From Variovorax sp. J2L1-78 (lineage in GTDB: Bacteria > Pseudomonadota > Gammaproteobacteria > Burkholderiales > Burkholderiaceae_C), in NCBI RefSeq assembly GCF_030317205.1, contig NZ_JASZYB010000002.1:610501-674500 (forward strand): a stretch of DNA of 64,000 nt. Reading direction: 5' to 3'. The notes under the pieces were generated by a model. That model did not search any database. It saw only the letters and a list, made by a program, of their open reading frames with translations, and was not told the origin of the DNA. Below, one piece after another: positions 28,323-36,832 of this stretch (position 1 is its first letter; each line of letters starts with the position of its first letter). The position numbers and the translations under genes were made by a program.

Positions 28323-29075
28323 ATGAGCGTCCCCGCCCCGGTCCCCAACCCCCGCATCCTCATCGCGGAAGACGAATCCGGCATCGCCGACACCCTGCAG
28401 TACGTGCTACGCAGCGACGGCTTCACCCCCGTGTGGTGCGCCACCGCGCAGGAGGCGATCGCCCAGTTCGCGCAGGAACCGCCGGCGCTGGCCATCCTGG
28501 ATGTCGGCCTGCCCGACCTCAATGGCTTCGAGCTGTTCAAGCGGCTGCACGCCTTGCCGGGCGGCGCCGACGTGCCGATGATCTTTCTGACCGCGCGCAG
28601 CGACGAGATCGACCGGGTGGTCGGCCTGGAGCTCGGCGCGGACGACTACATCGCCAAACCTTTTTCGCCCCGAGAGCTCGTCGCACGGGTCAGGACGGTG
28701 CTCAGACGCAGCGTGCGGGCCGCTGCGTCCGCGCCCGTGGCCCCCCCTGCCCCGATGGTGGCCAGGCCGCCACAGCCCTTCCTGATCGATGGCGAGCGAC
28801 GGCAGATCCGCTACTACGGCCGGGCGCTGGAACTCTCGCGCTACGAATACGGCCTGCTGTGCCTCCTCGTGCAGCGGCCGGGCCGCGTCTACACCCGCGA
28901 CGAGTTGCTGGAAATGGTGTGGGACGACCCGGGCGAGAGCTTCGACCGCACGGTGGACGCCCATATCAAGACGCTGCGCGCCAAGCTCAAGGCCGTGGCA
29001 CCCGAGGTCGAGCCGATCCGCACGCTCCGCGGCACGGGCTACGCCTTGAACGAAGACCTGCCGACCGCCGTGTGA
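28323..29075 (+). CDS. creB: Response regulator CreB
   Basis: A 250-residue OmpR-class regulator. Receiver: acidic ED (16-17), phosphoacceptor Asp60 in ILDVGLPDLNGFELF, Lys112 in AKPFSPREL. A 30-residue Pro/Ala linker separates it from the winged-helix domain (LSRYEYGLLCLLVQRPGRVY onward). It pairs with the adjacent creC, and a creD gene plus a perfect CreB-type operator lie in the same block, which supports the creB name. ATG 28323 is chosen; the upstream frame runs into the origin region. Confidence 0.88.
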   Translation: MSVPAPVPNPRILIAEDESGIADTLQYVLRSDGFTPVWCATAQEAIAQFAQEPPALAILDVGLPDLNGFELFKRLHALPGGADVPMIFLTARSDEIDRVVGLELGADDYIAKPFSPRELVARVRTVLRRSVRAAASAPVAPPAPMVARPPQPFLIDGERRQIRYYGRALELSRYEYGLLCLLVQRPGRVYTRDELLEMVWDDPGESFDRTVDAHIKTLRAKLKAVAPEVEPIRTLRGTGYALNEDLPTAV

Positions 29076-29076
29076 C

Positions 29077-30513
29077 GTGACCAAGCGCTCGCGCATCTTC
29101 CTGGGCATCCTGCTGATCTACACGGCGGGCATCGCCTTCCTGCTGTACCGCGTGGTGAGCGACATCGACCCGCGCTACCGCGAGTCGGCCGAAGAGTCGC
29201 TGGTCGAGAGCTCGCAGCTGATGGCCAGCCTGGTGGAGCAGGACGTGATCGCCGGCGCCATCAACACGGCGCGGCTCGATCCGCTGTTCCGCTCGGTCTA
29301 CGCACGCCAGTTCTCGGCGCAGATCTACAACCTGCACAAGAACCGCGTCGAGTTGCGCGTGTACGTGACCGACCGCAGCGGCCGGGTGCTGTTCGACTCG
29401 CTCGGCCGAGCCACCGGCGCCGACTACTTGGCGTGGACCGACGTCAGCCGCTCGCTCGCCGGCCTGTATGGCGCGCGCACCTCGCGCGACGTCGAGGTCG
29501 ACCCGCGTACCTCGGTCATGTACGTGGGCGCACCGATCCGCTGGAACAACGAGATCGTCGGCATGGTCAGCGTCGGCAAGCCGGTGCAGAGCTTCGGCCA
29601 GTTCGTCGAAGACGCGCGGGCGCGCACGCTGTGGGTGGGCGTTGGCTCGGCCTTCGCGCTGCTGGTGCTGGCGATCATCGTGTCGGTGTGGCTGGTGCGG
29701 CCCTTCGGGTTGATCTCCGACTATGTCGGCTGGGTCCGCGCGCAGAAGACGCTGAGCATCGGCCGCATGGCACGGCGCCTGCTCGACGCGCTGCGCGGTG
29801 GCTTCAGCGAGATGCGCGATGCGCTCACCGGCCGCAACTACGTCTCGGACTACGTGCAGACCTTCACCCACGAGGTGAAGAGCCCGCTGTCGGCCATCCG
29901 CGGCGCGGCCGAGCTGCTGCAGGAACCGTCGATGCCGCAGGCAGAGCGCGAACGCTTCCTCGCCAACATCGCGAGCGAGACGCAACGCATCCAGGAGATC
30001 GTCGACCGCATGATGGAGCTCACCGCGCTCGAGACGCGCCGCGTGCTCCAGCGCACGCAGCCGATGGCGCTGGCCACGCTGCTCGACGACGTGGCCGCGG
30101 GTGCGCAGGCCGCCGCGGCCGCGCGCGAGGTGCGCGTGACGCTCGACCTGCGCGCGCAGCCGACGGTCGAGGGCGACCCCTTCCTGCTGCGGCGCGCGGT
30201 CAGCAACCTGCTCGACAACGCGATCGATTTCGCGCCCTCGGGCAGCGCCGTGCACCTGGGGCTGGAGGCCGACGTGCGGCATGCCCGCATCGTCGTGCGC
30301 GACCATGGGCCCGGCATTCCGGATTACGCACGCGACAAGGTCTTCGAGAAGTTCTATTCGCTCGCCAGGCCGCACAGCAAGCGCAAGAGCACCGGGCTCG
30401 GCCTGGCCTTCGTGAAGGAGATCGCCGCGCTGCATCGCGGGCGCATCGAGCTGGTCAATGCCAAGGGCGGTGGTGCGCTGGCGACACTCGCATTGCCGCT
30501 CGCCGCGCGATAG
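29077..30513 (+). CDS. creC: Sensor histidine kinase CreC
   Basis: A 478-residue membrane kinase. Helices at about residues 7-25 and 185-207 bracket a periplasmic sensor domain of about 155 residues. The H-box is THEVKSPLSAIRG with His265, which is the CreC-type HEVKSPL form. N-box SNLLDNAIDFAP, G1 VRDHGPGIPD and G2 KSTGLGLAFV complete the kinase. Start GTG 29077 is one base after the creB stop. It converges on the PBP1a gene with a 5-base gap. Confidence 0.88.
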   Translation: MTKRSRIFLGILLIYTAGIAFLLYRVVSDIDPRYRESAEESLVESSQLMASLVEQDVIAGAINTARLDPLFRSVYARQFSAQIYNLHKNRVELRVYVTDRSGRVLFDSLGRATGADYLAWTDVSRSLAGLYGARTSRDVEVDPRTSVMYVGAPIRWNNEIVGMVSVGKPVQSFGQFVEDARARTLWVGVGSAFALLVLAIIVSVWLVRPFGLISDYVGWVRAQKTLSIGRMARRLLDALRGGFSEMRDALTGRNYVSDYVQTFTHEVKSPLSAIRGAAELLQEPSMPQAERERFLANIASETQRIQEIVDRMMELTALETRRVLQRTQPMALATLLDDVAAGAQAAAAAREVRVTLDLRAQPTVEGDPFLLRRAVSNLLDNAIDFAPSGSAVHLGLEADVRHARIVVRDHGPGIPDYARDKVFEKFYSLARPHSKRKSTGLGLAFVKEIAALHRGRIELVNAKGGGALATLALPLAAR

Positions 30514-30518
30514 AACGT

Positions 30519-32888
30519 TCAGCGGAACATGTCGAGGATGCTCTTGCGCTCCTCGGCCGTCGGCATCGATCCGATCGCCGGTGCGGCGAGCGATTCGGCC
30601 GGCGGCATTCCGCCGTTCGCCTCGCCCAGCGATGCGATGCCGCGACCCGGCGCGTAATCGTCGAAGTACCAGGTGCCTTCCACCTGCACCACGCCCTCGG
30701 GCGGGGTCGGTTCGCTCACCGGCACGCCCTGCAGCGCGGTACGCATGTAGTCAGTCCACACCGGCAGGCTCAGGCTGCCGCCGGTTTCACCGCGCACGCC
30801 GAGGCGCCGCGGCGTGTCGTAGCCGATCCATGCAACGCCGACCATCGTTGGCTGGAAACCGGCGAACCAGGTGTCGAGCGAATCGTTGGTGGTGCCTGTC
30901 TTACCGTACAGGTCGTCGCGCTTCAACGCCTGCCAGGCCTTGGTGCCCGTGCCGCCCTTCATCACGCTGTTGAGCAGGGTGTTCATCACGAAGGCGTTGC
31001 GCGCAGGGATGGCCCGTGCGCTTTCGTCGAGTACCGGTGCGGCGTACTCGGCCAGCACCTGGTCACGGTGGTCGGTCACGCGGGTGATGAGCTGCGGGCC
31101 CACGCGGTAGCCGCCGTTGGCGAACACCGCGTAGGCCGAGGCCATCTGCATCGGCGTGACCGAACCCGAACCCAGCGCCATCGGCAGCACCGCCGGGTGC
31201 TTGTCGCGGTCGAAGCCGAAGTGCGTGATCCAGTCCTGTGCATACGGTGCGCCGATGGACTGCAGCATCCGCACCGACACCATGTTCTTCGAGGCCATCA
31301 GCGCGCTGCGCAGGCTCATCGGCCCGTCGAAGGTGCCGTCGTAGTTCTTCGGCTCCCAGGGCTGGCCGCCGGTGGTGGCGGCATCGAAGAAGAGCGGCGC
31401 ATCGTCGACCACGGTGGCCGGCGTGAAGCCCTTCTCCAGCGCGGCCGAATAGATGAAGGGCTTGAAGCTCGACCCCGGCTGGCGCCACGCCTGCGTCACA
31501 TGGTTGAACTTGTTCTTCTCGAAATCAAAGCCGCCCACCAGCGCACGGACGGCGCCGTCGCGCGGGTCGAGCGCCACGAAGGCGCCTTCGACCTCGGGCA
31601 ATTGCGTGATCGTCCAGCTGTCGCGTGCGCCCTTCGCGATGCGGATCACCGCATCGCGCCGCAGCTTCACGTTGGGTGCTGCCTTGTCGGACAGCGCCAC
31701 GCGCGCGATCTGCAGGCCGGCACCGGTGATCGTGATCGGATCGCCGTCGCCGCGCACCACCACGACTTCGCGCGGCGTGGCCGACAGCACCACGGCGGAC
31801 ATCAGGTCGCCGTTGTCGGGCAGGTCGGCCAGTGCATCGTCGACGGCCTCGTCGAGCGCCGCCGCGTCATCGGGCAGGTTCACGAAGCGCTCCGGGCCGC
31901 GGTAGGGCTGGCGTTGTTCGTAGTCCATGATGCCGCGCCGCAACGCGCGGTAGGCCGCGGCCTGGTCGGTCGCGATCAGCGAGGTGTAGACCTTGAAGCC
32001 ACGCGTGTAGGCGCTTTCGCCGTACTGCGCCACCATCGTCTGGCGCACCGTTTCGGCGACATGCTCCGCATGCAGTTGCTTCGGGTCGGCCGGGTCGCGC
32101 AGGTGCAGGGGCTCGGCCTTCGCTTCGTCGGCCTGCGCGACGGTGATGACGCCGGTCTCGCGCATGCGGTCGATCACGTGCAGCTGCCGTGCGCGTGCGC
32201 GTCGCGGGTTGTTCACCGGGTTGCCGGTGCGCGGTGCCTTGGGCAGCCCCGCCAGCATCGCCGCCTCAGCCACGCTGATGTCCTTCAACGGCTTGCCGAA
32301 ATAGGCTTCCGACGCGGCGGCGAAACCATAGGCACGGTTGCCGAGATAGATCTGGTTCATGTAGACCTCGAGGATCTGGTCCTTGCTCAGCCGGCTTTCC
32401 AGCCGCAAGGCCAGCAGGGCCTCGTACAGCTTGCGCGAGTAGGTCTGCTCCGAGCTCAGGTACACGTTGCGCGCCACCTGCTGCGTGATGGTCGACGCGC
32501 CCTGCCGCGTACCGTGCTGCAGGTTCGACAGCATGGCGCGCGCGATGCCTTTCGCATCGACGCCGCCGTGTTCGTAAAAGCGCGTGTCTTCGACAGCGAG
32601 CACCGCGTCCTTGAGCACCTTGGGCACCTGGTCGATCGGCACGAGCTGGCGCCGCTCCTCGCCAAACTCGCCGATCAACGCGCCATCGGCGGTGTACACG
32701 CGCAGCGGCAGCTTGGGCCGGTAGTCCGACAGGGCCGACACGTCGGGCAGGCGCGCGGAGATCACCGCGACGGCCACGCCGCCGGCACACAGCAGCACGG
32801 CGGCCAGGGCGGTGCCCGAGAGAAGCCCGATGCGCACGATGCGCCGCGCACGTGGCGAGAGTCGAGAAAAGCGAGGGAAGGAGGACAT
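30519..32888 (-). CDS. mrcA: Penicillin-binding protein 1A (bifunctional peptidoglycan synthase)
   Basis: A 789-residue class A PBP. Membrane anchor at about residues 19-43. GT51 domain: EDTRFYEHGGVD with catalytic glutamate (about 100), RQGASTITQQVARN, KLYEALLALRLE and QIYLGNRAYGF. An OB-like insert follows. Transpeptidase: SxxK in PGSSFKP (serine nucleophile), SxN in SKN and KTG in GKTGTTND. It polymerises and crosslinks glycan strands in the periplasm. Encoded 6 bases downstream of creD on the same strand, it may be under CreB control. Confidence 0.93.
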   Translation of the reverse strand: MSSFPRFSRLSPRARRIVRIGLLSGTALAAVLLCAGGVAVAVISARLPDVSALSDYRPKLPLRVYTADGALIGEFGEERRQLVPIDQVPKVLKDAVLAVEDTRFYEHGGVDAKGIARAMLSNLQHGTRQGASTITQQVARNVYLSSEQTYSRKLYEALLALRLESRLSKDQILEVYMNQIYLGNRAYGFAAASEAYFGKPLKDISVAEAAMLAGLPKAPRTGNPVNNPRRARARQLHVIDRMRETGVITVAQADEAKAEPLHLRDPADPKQLHAEHVAETVRQTMVAQYGESAYTRGFKVYTSLIATDQAAAYRALRRGIMDYEQRQPYRGPERFVNLPDDAAALDEAVDDALADLPDNGDLMSAVVLSATPREVVVVRGDGDPITITGAGLQIARVALSDKAAPNVKLRRDAVIRIAKGARDSWTITQLPEVEGAFVALDPRDGAVRALVGGFDFEKNKFNHVTQAWRQPGSSFKPFIYSAALEKGFTPATVVDDAPLFFDAATTGGQPWEPKNYDGTFDGPMSLRSALMASKNMVSVRMLQSIGAPYAQDWITHFGFDRDKHPAVLPMALGSGSVTPMQMASAYAVFANGGYRVGPQLITRVTDHRDQVLAEYAAPVLDESARAIPARNAFVMNTLLNSVMKGGTGTKAWQALKRDDLYGKTGTTNDSLDTWFAGFQPTMVGVAWIGYDTPRRLGVRGETGGSLSLPVWTDYMRTALQGVPVSEPTPPEGVVQVEGTWYFDDYAPGRGIASLGEANGGMPPAESLAAPAIGSMPTAEERKSILDMFR

Positions 32889-32894
32889 GGGTGA

Positions 32895-34397
32895 TCAGCG
32901 AACGTTCGACGAGGTAGGAGCCACCATGGCGGGCATCGGTTCCGCAACGGGGGCGGTGGCCCCTGCCGTGGAGAGGGCATACCAGTCGACCCTGCACGTG
33001 GCGAGCATCAGCAACGCCAGCATGCCGAAGACCAGCAGCGCGCCCAGCAACAGCGCATTGCTCTCCGAGGCGAGCAGGCCGTACAGCGCACCATAAAGCA
33101 CGGCCACGAACGCCGCGAACGAGAGGCCGCGCCTCCAACCGCCGAGCACGGCGCTGAAGTACACGCCCAGCAGCAGCACGCTGGCGGCTGCGGCCGACGC
33201 ATAGGCGGCGGCGAAGGCCATCTTCTCCGAGAGCGCGAGCAGCAGCAGGAAGAAGAGCGCGATCGACAGGCCCACCAGGCCGTACTGCACCGGGTGCAGG
33301 CGCAGCGTGCGGAACAGCTCGAACATGAAGGCGGCCATCAGCACCAGCGCGATGAAGAGCGCGCCGTATTTGCCTGCGCGGGTGGACATCGAATAAACAT
33401 TCAGCGGCTGTGCCAGCGACACATCGAAGGTTTGCAGCGGGCCATCGGCCATGGCTTGGCGGCGGGCAGAAGCCGGGCGCGCTGCATCGACCTGTGACGT
33501 TGCGCTGGATGAGGCCGTAGCGGCAGGGTCGAGCAGTCCCGCACGCACCTGGTCACGCGCCGAGGTCACCAGCGACGAGACACGCCAGCGTGCATCGAAG
33601 CCCTGTGCATCGATCCGGCGTTCCGACGCGAGGAAACGTCCCCCGAAACTGGGATGCGCCCACGGCGACTGCAGATGCGCGGTGGTCTCATTGGCGATGG
33701 GCACGATCGACAGCGTTTCCTGCCCGACCAGCGCCAGCTTCATGTCGAAGGGCAGCGGCTTGCCGGCCAGCCAGGTGGACAGCGCCGTGCCTTCGAGGGG
33801 CGCGTGGATGCCGCCGCCAAAGGCTTGCTCCGACAGCCCTGGCATGCGCTGGGCGAAGCGCAGTGTCGCGCCGCCGATGCTCAGCGCAGGCGACCCGTCG
33901 AGCCCGCGCAGATCGCTCAGGTTGAACACGACATAGGGCGTGCGGAACTCCAGCTTCGAGCCGCTCACGCTGCGCGCCACCGTGTCGGGGTCGAAGGCCG
34001 CGAAGCCACCGTTGAGCGTCGCATCGAGCGTGTAGAACGGAATGCGGAAGATGCCGCGGTAACGCTGCTGCGGCGCGAGCGCGCCCTCGATGTGCAGTGT
34101 GTCGGGGAACACCAAGTGCACTCCCTCCTCGCTGCGCGGCTCGACGCCGGTGACCTGGCCCTTGCTGTTGCGCTGCGTCTCCATCCAGCGCTCGACATAG
34201 GGCACCGCGAGCACCGGGCCGATCACGGTCTGCGCGCCGGTGTAGGTGCTGGCCAGTTCGGCGGCGGCCTCGCGCTGGCTCTCGCCACGCTCGCGGTTGA
34301 GCGCATCGATGCGGTCGAGCGGAATGCACAGCAGCAAGGTGAGCAGGATGAGGCCGAGCACCTTGATGACGATGGAGTTGCGAAGCGTCTGAAGCAT
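32895..34397 (-). CDS. creD: Inner-membrane protein CreD
   Basis: A 500-residue inner-membrane protein. One N-terminal helix (about 9-25), a large periplasmic domain (about 30-370) starting IDALNRERGESQREAAAELA and containing VSSLVTSARDQ, then a cluster of five or so helices from 375 to 475. This is the CreD layout; in Escherichia coli creD is the strongest CreBC target and is linked to envelope state and colicin E2 tolerance. A CreB-type operator lies about 105 bases upstream. It is followed by the PBP1a gene. Confidence 0.88.
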   Translation of the reverse strand: MLQTLRNSIVIKVLGLILLTLLLCIPLDRIDALNRERGESQREAAAELASTYTGAQTVIGPVLAVPYVERWMETQRNSKGQVTGVEPRSEEGVHLVFPDTLHIEGALAPQQRYRGIFRIPFYTLDATLNGGFAAFDPDTVARSVSGSKLEFRTPYVVFNLSDLRGLDGSPALSIGGATLRFAQRMPGLSEQAFGGGIHAPLEGTALSTWLAGKPLPFDMKLALVGQETLSIVPIANETTAHLQSPWAHPSFGGRFLASERRIDAQGFDARWRVSSLVTSARDQVRAGLLDPAATASSSATSQVDAARPASARRQAMADGPLQTFDVSLAQPLNVYSMSTRAGKYGALFIALVLMAAFMFELFRTLRLHPVQYGLVGLSIALFFLLLLALSEKMAFAAAYASAAAASVLLLGVYFSAVLGGWRRGLSFAAFVAVLYGALYGLLASESNALLLGALLVFGMLALLMLATCRVDWYALSTAGATAPVAEPMPAMVAPTSSNVR

Positions 34398-34500
34398 TGT
34401 TGTGGTCCCTGGAGGGTGTGGGCCGTGTGGCGAAGCCCCGATGCTCGCGAGCCCGTTCGAAGGCCCGATGAAGTCGAGCGACGGCTTTGCGCACACCGAC

Positions 34501-34516
34501 TTCACACAGACTTCAC
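34501..34516 (+). promoter_or_regulatory. CreB binding site (cre-tag direct repeat)
   Basis: TTCAC (34501-34505), six bases, then TTCAC (34512-34516) exactly matches the CreB operator TTCACnnnnnnTTCAC known in Escherichia coli. It is 104 bases from the creD start on the left and 103 bases from the VIT-protein start on the right, so it can serve both divergent operons. Confidence 0.85.
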
Positions 34517-34618
34517 ACAGCGCGAACTCTCTTCTCATCGGCTTCGCGTGGCGCTTCGACAGTCCTTCCCGTGCACTCCGCATATCGCGGGGCAACGGAA
34601 AAGAAAAGGACGAACGCC

Positions 34619-36694
34619 ATGCAAAACACCACCGCGCAGCCGGGCCGCTGGAGCTCATGGCTCTGGGCCGGCACCCTGGCCCTGGCCAGCACGGCCTTCC
34701 TGGCCCTCACCGCGCGACCGCTTCATGCGCAGGAGGCCACGGGCCCGCGCCTGAAGACCGAGAGCCCGTACTTCTTCGTGAAGAGCGACCAACCCGGCGT
34801 CGATGCGCTGCCGCTGAAGAACACCGCGGTCGACGTGAAGATCTCCGGCGTCATCGCCGACGTGACGGTGACCCAGACCTACCGCAACGAAGGCCAGCGC
34901 GCCATCGAGGCGGAGTACGTCTTTCCCGGCTCCACCAAGGCGGCCGTCAGCGGGCTCAACGTGCGGCTGGCCGACCGGCTCATCACCGCACAGATCCGCG
35001 AGAAGCAGCAGGCGCGCATCGAGTACGACACGGCCAAGAAGGAAGGCAAGACGGCCGCGCTGCTCGAGCAGCACCTGCCCAACGTGTTCCAGATGAACGT
35101 CGCGAACATCCTGCCGAACGACGAGGTGAAGGTCGAGCTGCGCTACACCGAGCTGCTGGTGCCGAATGCCGGCAACTACCAGTTCGTGTTCCCGACGGTG
35201 GTGGGGCCGCGCTACAACAGCCCGCAGTCGGCGCAGCGTGATGCGACCTGGGTGGCACAACCGGTGCTGCGCGCCGGTGTGCCGTCCAACGCGGGTTTCC
35301 AGCTGAAGGTCGCGCTCGACACGCCGATGGGCCTGAAGGAAGTGCGTTCGGCCACGCACGCGATCGACGTGAAGAAGAGCGACGAGAATCGCCATGCGAG
35401 CGTTGCCCTCGCGCCCACGCAGGAGCCTGCCGCCAACCGTGACTTCGTGCTGGACTACCGCCTGGCCGGCGAGAAGATCGAATCGGGCCTGATGCTCTAC
35501 AAAGGCCAGGGCGAGGGAGCAGAAAACTTCTTCCTCGCGATGGTCGAGCCGCCGAAGTCGGTCGCAGCCAGTGCCGTTTCGCCGCGCGACTACATCTTCG
35601 TGGTCGACATCTCGGGGTCGATGCACGGCTTTCCGCTCGACACGGCGAAGACGGTGCTGGAGCGCCTGATCGGTGGCCTGCGCCCGAGCGACACCTTCAA
35701 CGTGCTGCTGTTCTCCGGCAGCAGCAAGATGCTGTCGCAGCGCTCGGTGCCGGCCACGCGCGCCAACATCGACCAGGCACTGGCGACCATCCAGAACTAC
35801 AGCGGCGGTGGCAGCACGGAGTTGATTCCTGCGTTGAAGCGCGTGTACGCCGAACCCAAGGCGCCCAACGTGTCGCGCACCGTGGTGGTCGTGACCGACG
35901 GCTACGTCACGGTCGAGCGCGAGGCCTTCGAGCTGGTGCGCAAGAACCTGTCGAAGGCCAACCTGTTCGCCTTCGGCATCGGCTCCTCGGTGAATCGCCA
36001 CCTGATGGAGGGCCTGGCCCGTGCCGGCATGGGCGAGCCCTTCATCATCACCGACCCGATCCAGGCGCCCGAGCAGGCCGCGCGCTTCCGCCGCATGGTC
36101 GAGTCGCCGGTGCTGACGAACGTGCGTGCGACCTTCGGCGGCCTCGACGTGTACGACGTCGAGCCGGCCGTGCTGCCCGACGTGCTGGGCGAGCGCCCGG
36201 TGATCGTGTTCGGCAAGTGGCGTGGTGAGGCCCAAGGCCGCGTCGTGATCGAAGGCCAGAGCGCGAACGGGCCCTACCGCGAAGAGATCGCCATCGACGG
36301 CCGCACGCCGCAGAACGCCGCTGCGCTGCGCGCGCTGTGGGCGCGCCATCGCATCGCGGCGCTGAGCGACCAGGAAGCCTTGGAAGGCGGCGACGGCTTC
36401 GCGAAGGCGATCACCGAACTCGGCCTGAAGTACAGCCTGCTGACGCAGTACACCAGCTTCATCGCGGTGGACAAGGTCGTGCGCAACGTCGCGCCGCAGA
36501 ACGCGGCGAGCGTCGATCAGCCCTCGCCGCAGCCCAAGGGCGTGAGCGAGCTCGCCGTCGGGCAGGCGCTGGGTGCGGAGGTGCCGAGTACGCCCGAACC
36601 CGAGATGCTCGGCGCGGTGGCCGTGGTGCTGTCGATGCTGGCCATGCTGCGCCGCCGGGCGCGTCGCCAGAACGCACGCCGCTTCACCGCCTGA
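34619..36694 (+). CDS. VIT/vWA-domain surface protein with C-terminal PEP-type sorting tail
   Basis: A 691-residue exported protein. A signal peptide (TLALASTAFLALTARPLHA) is cleaved at about residue 38. A VIT domain follows (about 50-190; ITAQIREKQQARIEYDTAKK), then a vWA domain with an intact MIDAS motif DISGS at Asp330. The C-terminus has TPEPE with PEP at 659-661, a hydrophobic helix AVAVVLSMLAML and a basic cluster RRRARR: the PEP-CTERM type exosortase recognition tail. The next gene encodes an exosortase, so this is probably its substrate. It probably binds a ligand or matrix at the cell surface. AAGGA precedes ATG 34619. Confidence 0.85.
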   Translation: MQNTTAQPGRWSSWLWAGTLALASTAFLALTARPLHAQEATGPRLKTESPYFFVKSDQPGVDALPLKNTAVDVKISGVIADVTVTQTYRNEGQRAIEAEYVFPGSTKAAVSGLNVRLADRLITAQIREKQQARIEYDTAKKEGKTAALLEQHLPNVFQMNVANILPNDEVKVELRYTELLVPNAGNYQFVFPTVVGPRYNSPQSAQRDATWVAQPVLRAGVPSNAGFQLKVALDTPMGLKEVRSATHAIDVKKSDENRHASVALAPTQEPAANRDFVLDYRLAGEKIESGLMLYKGQGEGAENFFLAMVEPPKSVAASAVSPRDYIFVVDISGSMHGFPLDTAKTVLERLIGGLRPSDTFNVLLFSGSSKMLSQRSVPATRANIDQALATIQNYSGGGSTELIPALKRVYAEPKAPNVSRTVVVVTDGYVTVEREAFELVRKNLSKANLFAFGIGSSVNRHLMEGLARAGMGEPFIITDPIQAPEQAARFRRMVESPVLTNVRATFGGLDVYDVEPAVLPDVLGERPVIVFGKWRGEAQGRVVIEGQSANGPYREEIAIDGRTPQNAAALRALWARHRIAALSDQEALEGGDGFAKAITELGLKYSLLTQYTSFIAVDKVVRNVAPQNAASVDQPSPQPKGVSELAVGQALGAEVPSTPEPEMLGAVAVVLSMLAMLRRRARRQNARRFTA

Positions 36695-36727
36695 AGTGGA
36701 ACACCCCCCGATGCGCCTGCGGCGCCT

Positions 36728-36779
36728 CCCCCTCAAGGGGGCGATACCGGCGGCCCGGCGAAGCCGGTTCCGCGGTATC
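36728..36779. repeat. Hairpin pair in the spacer before the exosortase
   Basis: CCCCC-TCAA-GGGGG (36728-36741) and GATACC...GGTATC (36743-36748 / 36774-36779) lie in the 138-base spacer between the VIT-protein and exosortase genes. The layout is like the spacer element at 1525-1573 but the sequence differs. It may adjust the ratio of the two gene products. Confidence 0.5.
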
Positions 36780-36832
36780 CCTGGTCTTTGGCCGCGCCGG
36801 TTTTCGCGGTCGTTGCGTGATGGAGAACTGAC

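Noticed and set aside
29433..32894. A very long plus-strand open frame over creC and PBP1a
   Set aside because: It runs through two real genes on different strands without any recognisable domain; codon composition is that of a shadow frame.
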